A stretch of 64,000 nt of DNA, from NCBI GenBank assembly GCA_900450595.1, contig UGGS01000002.1, positions 868,001-932,000 on the forward strand, read 5' to 3'. Source of the DNA: [Flavobacterium] thermophilum. Lineage in GTDB: Bacteria; Bacillota; Bacilli; Bacillales; Anoxybacillaceae. Position numbers and translations under genes: made by a program. Below are positions 55,571-64,000 of the stretch, one piece after another. Below the pieces are notes generated by a model that worked only from the letters and a program-made list of their open reading frames with translations, was not told the origin of the DNA and did no database searches. Numbering within the stretch: position 1 is the first letter of the stretch; every line of letters starts with the position of its first letter.

Positions 55571-57226
55571 TCAGGACTTCCTCTTGGCCCGCAAGTCTTG
55601 GATCGTTGCCGCCACCGAAATGTGGTCCGGATCGGCCAATACTTCAATCACCGTCGGCTTCTTGGCCTCAAGCGCCAACAGAAGCGCTTCCGTGAACTGT
55701 TGTTCCGTCTGTACTTGGAACCCGCGGCCGTTTAGGCATTCTGCCAAACGGGCAAACGACACGCGGCCTAAATCGGTGCCGATGACCCGCCCCGGAAACT
55801 GCAATTCTTGATGCATGCGGATGGTGCCGTACATATGATTGTTAAACACAATGCTGATGATCGGAATATCGTATCGAGCGGCCGTTTCCAACTCCTGCAC
55901 CGTCATCATAAAGCCGCCATCCCCGGATAAAGAAACGACGGTCCGGTCGGGAAAGGCCAGTTTCGCGCCAATGGCGGCCGGCATGCCATATCCCATCGCT
56001 CCTGACGTCGGGCCGATGTACGTGTGCCCATCCCCAAACGGGAAAAAAGCATGGAGCCAACCGGCGAAATTCCTGGCATCGTTCGTAATGACCGCATTTT
56101 TTGGCAAATGGCGCGCCAAACTTGCCATCACAGCTTCATAGAGATTGCGATGTTCCACCGGCAGCCTGGCTGTTTGTTCGTACCGTTTCCTCCGTTCAGC
56201 CGCCCATTCTTGCCAAGACGGCCGCACCGCGAGATCGAGCAAACGGGACAGCACTTCCTGACAGTCAGCCCAAACCGCGAGATCCGGTGCATACACTTTT
56301 CCGAATCCATCGCTGTCAATATCGATGTGAATCAGCGTCTGATTGGGAGAGAGCAAACGGTAATCTTGTGTCGTCACTTCCGATAGCCGCGTTCCCAACG
56401 CCATCACCACATCCGCCTGCTCGGCCGTTTCCATGACCGCTTTGGGCGCCCCTAGACCTAGGTGTCCGACATAGCACGGATGGTTGTGGGGAAACACGTC
56501 ATGCCGCCGGAACGCCGCCATGACCGGAAGTGCATACTTTTCCGCCCATAAGCGCAGCAACTGCTCGGCTCCCGACCATTTGACGCCGCCACCGGCAATC
56601 ACGAGCGGCCGTTTGGCGCGCTTCAGAATCTCTTCAATGTGCTGTATATCTTCTTGCCTTGGTGCCGGCTTCGGCACATCGGTCTCGGCTATCACTGCTT
56701 CCGCTATCGTTTTGGAAAAGACATCTTCTGGCAGTGAAACGACGACGGGGCCGGGCCGCCCTGTTTTCGCGGTGCGAAACGCCCGTTGCACCAGCTCTGG
56801 CACCCGCTCGGCTTCGCGAATTTCGACCGCCCATTTGGCGATCGGACGAAAAAACGCTTCCATATCGACTTCCTGAAATCCTTCACGCCCTAGGAAGCGG
56901 CTGTTCACTTGCCCCAAAAACACGACCATCGGAGTGGAATCTTGCCTCGCGGTATGGACGCCAATCGCCAAATTTGCTCCGCCGACCGCCCTTGTAGCCA
57001 GCACGACGCCGCACTTTTGCGACGCTTTCGCATACCCTTCCGCCATAAAGGAAGCACCCCCTTCATGGCGGGCGGAGATGAACTCGATGGATGGCTCATC
57101 ATAGATGGCATCAAGGAGGGGCAAATAACTTTCCCCCGGCACACCAAACACATAACGGATTTGTTCCTGTTTGAAACATTCGACGATGGCTTGAGCCACC
57201 GTGATGTGACGCATCGTTCGCTTCAT
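55571..57226 (-). CDS. Thiamine-diphosphate enzyme of the acetolactate synthase family (possible 2-oxoadipate decarboxylase)
   Basis: 551 residues from the ATG at 57226 (GGGAGG upstream), overlapping the aminotransferase stop as ATGA. The catalytic Glu is in VFGVPGESYLPLLDAI; the ThDP site reads SGDGGFMMTVQELET to FNNHMYGTIRMHQE. No regulatory subunit (ilvN) is nearby, which argues against a true biosynthetic acetolactate synthase. Given the neighbours, decarboxylation of a 2-oxo acid from lysine breakdown is the simplest role, but this is inference from context. Confidence 0.8.
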   Translation of the reverse strand: MKRTMRHITVAQAIVECFKQEQIRYVFGVPGESYLPLLDAIYDEPSIEFISARHEGGASFMAEGYAKASQKCGVVLATRAVGGANLAIGVHTARQDSTPMVVFLGQVNSRFLGREGFQEVDMEAFFRPIAKWAVEIREAERVPELVQRAFRTAKTGRPGPVVVSLPEDVFSKTIAEAVIAETDVPKPAPRQEDIQHIEEILKRAKRPLVIAGGGVKWSGAEQLLRLWAEKYALPVMAAFRRHDVFPHNHPCYVGHLGLGAPKAVMETAEQADVVMALGTRLSEVTTQDYRLLSPNQTLIHIDIDSDGFGKVYAPDLAVWADCQEVLSRLLDLAVRPSWQEWAAERRKRYEQTARLPVEHRNLYEAVMASLARHLPKNAVITNDARNFAGWLHAFFPFGDGHTYIGPTSGAMGYGMPAAIGAKLAFPDRTVVSLSGDGGFMMTVQELETAARYDIPIISIVFNNHMYGTIRMHQELQFPGRVIGTDLGRVSFARLAECLNGRGFQVQTEQQFTEALLLALEAKKPTVIEVLADPDHISVAATIQDLRAKRKS

Positions 57227-58401
57227 GGCGCCGATTCCTCCCAATTCACTTGCTTCCATCGTTCAACGGCTTGCTCTAGACGCTCGAGCGGCGCTGACAG
57301 CGATACGCGGACATATCCTTCCCCTGCGGGTCCAAACGCTGTTCCCGGTGTGACGATGACTCCCGCTTCTTCGAGCAGTTTGGCGGCAAATCGTTCGGAT
57401 GAGTATCCGTCATAGACCGGGATCCACAAGAAAAAGGTCGCTTTCGGCCGCTGCACGTCGATGCCCAGTTCTCGGAGTTTCTCGACCATCCTATTCATGC
57501 GTTGTTCATAAATGCGGCTATTTTCTCGAATAAACGTCTGTCCGTTCATCAAAGCGGCCACCGCCGCCTTCTGGATCGGAATAAACTGGCACGTATCCGT
57601 GTTGCTCTTGATCACCGAAAGCGCTCGAATCATGTCCCGGTTTCCGACCACGTATCCGATGCGGCAGCCGGCCATGTTATAGCTTTTGGACAACGATCCA
57701 AATTCCACCGCCACTTCCTTTGCCCCGTCCACCTGCAAAATGCTCGGCGCTTGAAAACCGGCAAACGTCACGAACGAGTAGGCCGCATCATGAGCAATGA
57801 ACATCCGGTGCCGACGAGCAAGTGAAACGGCTTCGGCCAATACATCCAAATCGACAGCAGCGGCCGTCGGATTGCTCGGATAATTGAGAAACATGATTTT
57901 CGCTTGGTCATAAACGGACGAGGGAAGCGCATCAAACCGAGGAATATAACCATGTTGCGCATCGAGCGGCAGCGATCGGCTCTGGCCGCGGGCAAAATGG
58001 ACGGCCGTCCGGTAGACAGGATAGCCTGGATCAGGCACTAAGGCGAGCTCGCCGGAATTGAGAACGGCTTGCAGCAAATGGACGATTCCTTCTTTCGAGC
58101 CGATTAACGCCAACACCTCGGTCTCCGGATCGAGCTTGACGCCATATTCCCGTTCATAAAAACGCGCGACCGCTTCCCGATACTCCCTGCAGCCGCCATA
58201 CGGCGAATACGTATAGTGTTCTGGCGCATCGAGCGCTTCTTTCAACGCTTCGATGATAAAGGAAGGGGGCGGCAAATCGGGGGCGCCGATCCCTAAATCA
58301 ATGACATCGACCCCGAGCTTTAGCAATTCTTCTTTTTTCTTCTGAAATCGGGAGAACAAATATGGCGGCATCGTCTGCACAATATCGGAAAATGTGTTCA
58401 A
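57223..58401 (-). CDS. Class I/II PLP aminotransferase (LL-DAP-aminotransferase-like)
   Basis: 392 residues from a TTG at 58401 with AGGAGGG six nt upstream (an ATG two codons earlier is too close). PLP lysine in GSLSKSYNMAGCRIG; FLNYPSNPTAAAV and the arginine in YVRVSLSAP are present. Close relatives are annotated as LL-diaminopimelate aminotransferase or alanine/aspartate transaminases. As the first gene of the lysine operon it may convert 2-aminoadipate to 2-oxoadipate. Confidence 0.83.
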   Translation of the reverse strand: MNTFSDIVQTMPPYLFSRFQKKKEELLKLGVDVIDLGIGAPDLPPPSFIIEALKEALDAPEHYTYSPYGGCREYREAVARFYEREYGVKLDPETEVLALIGSKEGIVHLLQAVLNSGELALVPDPGYPVYRTAVHFARGQSRSLPLDAQHGYIPRFDALPSSVYDQAKIMFLNYPSNPTAAAVDLDVLAEAVSLARRHRMFIAHDAAYSFVTFAGFQAPSILQVDGAKEVAVEFGSLSKSYNMAGCRIGYVVGNRDMIRALSVIKSNTDTCQFIPIQKAAVAALMNGQTFIRENSRIYEQRMNRMVEKLRELGIDVQRPKATFFLWIPVYDGYSSERFAAKLLEEAGVIVTPGTAFGPAGEGYVRVSLSAPLERLEQAVERWKQVNWEESAP

Positions 58402-58627
58402 TCCCATCCCTCCTCATGGCCCTTCGTTTCAGTTTATGCGCACGCCCATCACCCTCATGCCCGTCTCACGTTCAAGAAGCAGCCTATCATACCAATGGCT
58501 TTCTCACATCAAGACATCATCAAAATCTTTTTTCTCGAAAAGCGGTCGATGCAGGAGAAGTGGTTATTTTTTCACTAAGCTGCTAGAAAAACGCGATCAA
58601 CCTTCTGAAACCCGGCCCTTTCGCCAT

Positions 58628-58770
58628 AAAAAGAAGCGGCCGGCATCATCCACGGTTCGATGACGCAACTGGCCGCTGTCTATGGAAGCGAAGCGCCGGC
58701 GAAGGCGTCGCGATAGACTGCGCAGTTTTCCCCGCATGATCATTCTATGACTAGAAATTTGCACCTTATG
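58628..58770 (-). ncRNA. Short promoter-terminator cassette: small RNA or attenuated leader of the lysine operon
   Basis: A good promoter (58776-58804) is followed about 100 nt later by a strong minus-strand terminator: AGCGGCC..GGCCGCT stem (58677-58635) with TCTTTTT. The intervening RNA forms a GUCUAU/AUAGAC stem with an inner GACGCC/GGCGCUUC hairpin. The aminotransferase start is 225 bp further on, so the RNA is either an independent small RNA of about 140 nt or a leader with conditional termination. It does not match the lysine riboswitch core. The remaining part of the gap (58402-58627 and 58805-58861) shows no gene. Confidence 0.5.
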
Positions 58771-58775
58771 CCATT

Positions 58776-58804
58776 ATCATAATCAATCCGAAACGATTTG
58801 TAAA
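58776..58804 (-). promoter_or_regulatory. Promoter upstream of the lysine operon
   Basis: TTTACA-N17-TATGAT on the minus strand within an AT-rich stretch. Confidence 0.6.
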
Positions 58805-58861
58805 TATATTTTTTAAAAATTATATATTTTTAAAATAATAAGGAACCGCACCCATTTGCAC

Positions 58862-58890
58862 AACAAACAAGAGGGGCGATGGCCCCCCTC
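58862..58890 (-). terminator. thiC terminator
   Basis: GAGGGG, loop, CCCCTC then TTGTTTGTTG on the minus strand. Confidence 0.6.
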
Positions 58891-58992
58891 CGCTGCTTCG
58901 ATCAGCACTGAGCGCTTTCCAGCTCATGCTTTTTCCGTTGATCGAACTTCCATATTCTCTCCACCATGCCGAGCATCGCAGCCCGCTTCTTG

Positions 58993-60756
<1,764 letters not shown>

Positions 60757-60767
60757 TTACGCAAAAA

Positions 60768-60794
60768 CGGGTTCCGCAAAACGAACGGAACCCG
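60768..60794 (-). terminator. Expression-platform terminator of the TPP riboswitch
   Basis: CGGGTTCCG, loop, CGGAACCCG then TTTTTG on the minus strand. Confidence 0.8.
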
Positions 60795-60849
60795 ATCAAG
60801 GCAAAAAGGCCAAATGAACAGCCTGTGCGTCCATCTGTTCCCGCTGCCT

Positions 60850-60945
60850 GCTTCCCTACGCTGGCATGACCCAGATCAGGTTCAAAGGGTCAAAGAACTT
60901 CATCGCGTTCTTTTCTCAGCCCGGCTCTCGGACTCCCCTAGCAGA
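60850..60945 (-). promoter_or_regulatory. TPP riboswitch (THI box)
   Basis: On the minus strand: GGGGAGTC, GGCTGAGA, then ACCCTTTGAACCTGATCTGG, GTCATGCCAGCGTAGGGAA. All conserved parts of the thi-box are present. Thiamine diphosphate should favour the terminator at 60768-60794 and shut off thiC. Confidence 0.95.
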
Positions 60946-60977
60946 TGAGCGTATAACAATGATGACTGACTTTTTTT

Positions 60978-61006
60978 ATTTTATCAGGCAATTGGCAAAG
61001 ATGCAA
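60978..61006 (-). promoter_or_regulatory. thiC promoter
   Basis: TTGCAT-N17-TAAAAT on the minus strand, about 35 bp before the riboswitch. Confidence 0.6.
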
Positions 61007-61084
61007 ACCATTTTATTCCAAACGTTGACTCCCACACGTCGTTTGAAAGCCCCTCTTTCTCGAAGAAAGCGTCCTTTTCCTCAC

Positions 61085-62416
61085 TCACACAGAAAATTTC
61101 TTCAGCATTGCCCGCATCTCGTCCGCCATCTGACCGAGCGATGTCGACGAAGAGGCGATTTCCTCGACGGAAGCCATTTGTTCCTGCGTCGCTGCCGATA
61201 CGTTGGCCGCACCGGACGCTGACTGTTCGACAATATTGGTCATCTGTTGGAGTGCGTCGTTCACTTGGCGGGCATGCTCCGTCATTTGCTCGATGGCGGA
61301 TGAGACTTGTCCAATTTGTTGACTCACTTGGCTGACCTCCTCACGAATATGGGCGAATGATTGACCGCATGCCGCCGCCACGTTCAATCCTTTCGCTACT
61401 TCGGAGATCACCTGTTCGGCAGACGAAACCGCCCGCTTCGTTTCTTCTTGAATGTAGCCGATCAGCTCGGAAATTTGTTGCGCGGAGCGCGCGGATTGTT
61501 CTGCTAGCTTGCGCACTTCATCCGCGACAACCGCAAACCCTTTCCCTTGCTCGCCGGCGCGCGCCGCTTCGATCGCCGCATTGAGCGCCAACAAATTCGT
61601 CTGCGACGCAATGCCGGTGATCGCTTCCGTAATTTGTCCAATCTCGTTGGAGCGCTCCCCAAGCCCTTTCACCACCTGGCCGAGCGTTTGCACATGATCG
61701 TAAATGAACTGCATTTGCTCGGACATTTGTCCGATGGACTGCTTGCCGTCCTCTGCTTTCGCCGACGTTTTCTCGGCGCGGTGCGCCACATCTTTCGTAT
61801 GGCAAGCGACGTCGCTCAATGTTTGGGAAATATCATGCACGGACGCGGCGGTGGTGCGGACAGCATCAGCCTGCTCCTCCGCACTTGCCGCAAGCGTTTC
61901 CATCGTTGTCGCAATTTGCTCTGTCGCTTTCGTCGTCTGTTCAGCAACGGCGGCAAGCTGCTGAGAATATTGCGCTACTTCTTCGGCATGATGTTGGATT
62001 TGCCCCATCACACTTTGCCAAGCATCTGCCATATCGTTTAACGACGCCGCAATCGGCCGCAGCTGCTGCACGCGATCAAGCGGTATGCGCACCGTCAAAT
62101 CTCCGCCTGTCATCTTGCCTAAATGTTCGTTAATAACGGCAATCGGGGCAACAAACCGTCGATAGTTGAGCGTTGCCGAAACGAAGCCGAGCATCGCGCC
62201 AAACAGCACTGTAGCAACAAGCGTCCACCAAAACGCCGCCCCGCGAATGCCGTTGGCCAGGCATATCGCAAGGCCGATCGCCGCTGTGCCAGGAATGACA
62301 ACGAACATTGTGCGAATGATATAAACGCTTAACGACAACCCTTTCTCCTCCTTTTTTCCTATTGTCGAAAAATTTTTGTCTGCTGCTGTAGCATTGACAT
62401 ATTCGTCAACGTGCAT
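61085..62416 (-). CDS. Methyl-accepting chemotaxis protein without external sensor domain
   Basis: 443 residues from the ATG at 62416 (AAGAAGGAAA upstream). Two adjacent membrane segments (about 20-70), then HAMP (about 75-125: [17 protein letters not shown]) and a full signalling domain with the hairpin tip [20 protein letters not shown], then [20 protein letters not shown]. No periplasmic loop separates the membrane segments, so it must sense an internal or membrane cue. An IS982-type element sits about 60 bp upstream of the start and may have replaced its promoter. Confidence 0.88.
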   Translation of the reverse strand: MHVDEYVNATAADKNFSTIGKKEEKGLSLSVYIIRTMFVVIPGTAAIGLAICLANGIRGAAFWWTLVATVLFGAMLGFVSATLNYRRFVAPIAVINEHLGKMTGGDLTVRIPLDRVQQLRPIAASLNDMADAWQSVMGQIQHHAEEVAQYSQQLAAVAEQTTKATEQIATTMETLAASAEEQADAVRTTAASVHDISQTLSDVACHTKDVAHRAEKTSAKAEDGKQSIGQMSEQMQFIYDHVQTLGQVVKGLGERSNEIGQITEAITGIASQTNLLALNAAIEAARAGEQGKGFAVVADEVRKLAEQSARSAQQISELIGYIQEETKRAVSSAEQVISEVAKGLNVAAACGQSFAHIREEVSQVSQQIGQVSSAIEQMTEHARQVNDALQQMTNIVEQSASGAANVSAATQEQMASVEEIASSSTSLGQMADEMRAMLKKFSV

Positions 62417-62472
62417 TGGTTTTCCTTCTTTAGCGCCCAACCGGACATCCTTTATATGACAGGAGTTCATCA

Positions 62473-63561
62473 AAAACCCGTGGTGCTAGATAAAATCGAG
62501 TAAGCATAAAAATAGCCCTTGCTGGCGGATCTCCTGTAGAATGAAAGTGCTATCCAACATTCGAAAGGAGAATCCCCATGCAAGAGCACTTTCATTTTAC
62601 TACAGATCAAGCAAAGATTCAAAAACAATATGCAGTCATTTTCTTTTTTGTTTCTGCCCAGCTGTCACAAATTCAATTCTATCTTCAACGTCGCAATCGT
62701 CATTTGGTGAAACAAGAAGATACGGTGATCATTGCTATTCATCTTTTAGGAAAGCTGCTTGGCTTCTCTTCCGAACGTGCATGGCATCGCTTTGTCACCG
62801 GAAATTTGTTCACAAACGGGCAGTTTCTCGAACGTTCCCGATACAATCGCCGTTGCCGGGCGCTGCGCTGGGCGATGAAATGGATCCGCCATGAACTGGC
62901 GAAACGCGGCCAACATCATGCCTATGCCGTGGTCGATAGCTTGCCGCTCCCGTTGTGCCATGCTGCGAGAATGCATCGTGTCAAACGGTTTCAAGGGATC
63001 GCCGACATCGGGTATTGCGCTTCAAAAAAGCAATGGTACTACGGGTTGAAACTGCACCTTCAAGTGACCGATCAAGGTTTGCCAATGGGATATGTGGTGA
63101 CGGAAGCATCCTGCCACGATCGAATCGCAGCCGAAAGCGTGATGACCCAAATTCCTCATCCCTATAACCTCGGGGACAAAGGGTTCATTAGCCGTGACTT
63201 GCAAAAAAGGCTGTACGAAGAATACCAAATGGCGCTTTGGACTCCGTCTCGAAAAAACCAGAAACATCGCCCGTCCGAGGCATGGGAGAAGTGGATCCAA
63301 CAAAAACGCAAAGTGATCGAGACGGTGTTCTCGGTTCTGGTTGACCAATACCGGATCACAGAGATTCGAGCGAATTCCATGATCGGATTTGAAGTAGCGC
63401 TCGACGGCATATTGTTAGCCTATTCGCTGGTCACACTAGGGCTAGTTGAGTTCTAACGCTCAACTAGCACCACGGGTATATAGGTGAATGATTATCGTTG
63501 TCGTAATGTAATATTAATTAGTTGAAAAACCAAGTTTGATTTATATAGCACCACGGGTTTT
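62473..63561. mobile_element. IS982-family insertion sequence (with an extra right-end copy)
   Basis: The left end begins AAAACCCGTGGTGCTAG (62473-62489). Two right-end copies exist: CTAGCACCACGGGT at 63464-63477, just after the transposase, and TAGCACCACGGGTTTT at 63546-63561. The outer one matches the left end over more bases (16 perfect, then GATTT-AT similarity). The element is thus either 1002 bp with a stray end or 1089 bp with an internal duplication. I see no target-site duplication for either reading. Confidence 0.75.
62578..63456 (+). CDS. IS982-family DDE transposase
   Basis: 292 residues behind AAAGGAG, intact. Catalytic residues: Asp in YAVVDSLPLPLC, Asp in NLGDKGFIS, Glu in RKVIETVFSVLVDQ. 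RVKRFQGIADIGYCASKK and WYYGLKLHLQVTDQGLPMGY are also typical of the family. The gene fills most of the element and looks functional. Confidence 0.9.
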   Translation: MQEHFHFTTDQAKIQKQYAVIFFFVSAQLSQIQFYLQRRNRHLVKQEDTVIIAIHLLGKLLGFSSERAWHRFVTGNLFTNGQFLERSRYNRRCRALRWAMKWIRHELAKRGQHHAYAVVDSLPLPLCHAARMHRVKRFQGIADIGYCASKKQWYYGLKLHLQVTDQGLPMGYVVTEASCHDRIAAESVMTQIPHPYNLGDKGFISRDLQKRLYEEYQMALWTPSRKNQKHRPSEAWEKWIQQKRKVIETVFSVLVDQYRITEIRANSMIGFEVALDGILLAYSLVTLGLVEF

Positions 63562-63614
63562 ATGTTAGTAAATTTGCTCAAGTACAGATACGTAGGGAAT
63601 TATCAATCAGAACT

Positions 63615-63770
63615 TTAATCTCTTTTGTTCTTTTCATTTAAAATTTTATCTATTTTTTCAGTTAATCTAGAGCTATCTATAGCTCTTCTAACTGCTGTTT
63701 CAATTATTACATATAAAATTAACCCTGAAAGAAGACACCAAAATATTAGTAACCCCAAAGATACTTTCAC
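63615..63770 (-). CDS. Small AT-rich-coded membrane peptide
   Basis: 51 residues from a GTG at 63770 with GGGGGG six nt upstream. One membrane segment (LGLLIFWCLLSGLILYVIIE) and a charged tail (SSRLTEKIDKILNEKNKRD). Base composition is far more AT-rich than the rest of the window, suggesting transfer from elsewhere. No family recognised. The surrounding 63562-63920 holds nothing else I can support. Confidence 0.45.
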   Translation of the reverse strand: MKVSLGLLIFWCLLSGLILYVIIETAVRRAIDSSRLTEKIDKILNEKNKRD

Positions 63771-63923
63771 AATCTTCCCCCCAAAACAGATGTTTATCAT
63801 ATTATAACACATAGTTATATTTTTCCTCTTAATAAAACATATCCTACTTTTTGTCTATTTTATTCTAAATTTTATAAATTTTCATTTATTTTTATCTATT
63901 TATGAGTTATTATTAAAGTGTAA

Positions 63924-64000
63924 AAAAAATACAAAGGAGGGCAAAAACGGATCTCGAAGCGTGGAAGAAGGCGGTTGCGCGCCCTCCTCTTCCGCGTGAT
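63924..64000 (+). pseudogene. IS110-family transposase fragment (runs off the right edge)
   Basis: The frame after a stop at 63921-63923 reads KKYKGGQKRISKRGRRRLRA, then LLFRV, which fits the conserved C-terminal transposase_20 segment (xRISKRGxxRLR) of IS110/IS1111 elements. The upstream two-thirds of the gene is replaced by AT-rich DNA, and there is no start codon. The fragment is therefore a remnant cut at about 63925-63935. Confidence 0.6.

Noticed and set aside
55342..56386. Numerous open frames antisense to the ThDP and ALDH genes
   Set aside because: High-GC third positions of the true genes keep the opposite frames open; they have no ribosome binding sites or domains.
58628..58770. 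Lysine riboswitch (L-box) upstream of the lysine operon
   Set aside because: AAGGUGC occurs once, but the AGUA turn, the GAAGGGGA/GCCGAAG core and five-helix layout are not found.

Overview
The window looks like the chromosome of a thermophilic Bacillaceae, most probably Geobacillus or a close relative. Reasons: strong AAAGGAGG-type ribosome binding sites; a long block with the B. subtilis yfjO-pdaA-yfkAB-yfkD-yfkE-yfkF-yfkH-yfkJ-yfkK order; bacillithiol (bshB2), spore-associated pdaA, lutABC and hutP genes; and an L-lysine 6-dehydrogenase of the type known from G. stearothermophilus. I saw no rRNA, tRNA, CRISPR array, prophage or plasmid module.

Layout. 1-9.1 kb: start of a small membrane gene behind a striking tandem-hairpin leader (195-442), a DUF2294 protein, an ABC-like ATPase, a PAS-GGDEF-EAL protein, selO, a coiled-coil repeat protein, a broken pspA-like gene and an M14 peptidase pseudogene. 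9.1-20.8 kb: the yfj/yfk block (rlmCD, alkA-like, pdaA, fumA, yfkAB, yfkD, an internally deleted Ca2+/H+ antiporter, an MFS transporter, yfkH, yfkJ, yfkK). 20.8-29.9 kb: a SAM-riboswitch-controlled sulfate assimilation and siroheme operon (cysH-cysP-sat-cysC-sumT-sirB) interrupted by a 250-bp MITE-like element; acyP, an arginase-like gene and yojF-bshB2 follow, and sirC is displaced to the other strand next to a phzF stump. 30-45.6 kb: a second GGDEF-EAL protein, a NlpC/P60 hydrolase with a WalR box, a MreB paralogue, the lactate system (lldP, lutR, lutABC) with a shared 13-bp operator, a 2-hydroxyacid dehydrogenase, TerC, and hutP-hutH cut short by an IS200/IS605-like end. 45.8-52.7 kb: an SPFH/RHH pair and a purine hydroxylase operon (pucA-B-D-C-E) whose last gene is truncated. 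52.7-58.8 kb: a four-gene minus-strand operon (aminotransferase, ThDP enzyme, aldehyde dehydrogenase, lysine 6-dehydrogenase) that I read as a lysine-to-glutarate pathway. 58.8-64 kb: thiC under a TPP riboswitch, a sensorless chemoreceptor, an IS982-family element, then an AT-rich segment ending in an IS110 fragment.

A recurring theme is recent decay. At least seven genes are truncated, internally deleted or reduced to stumps (pspA-like, M14 peptidase, chaA-like, phzF, hut operon, pucE, IS110). Several breaks lie at terminator hairpins or insertion-sequence ends.
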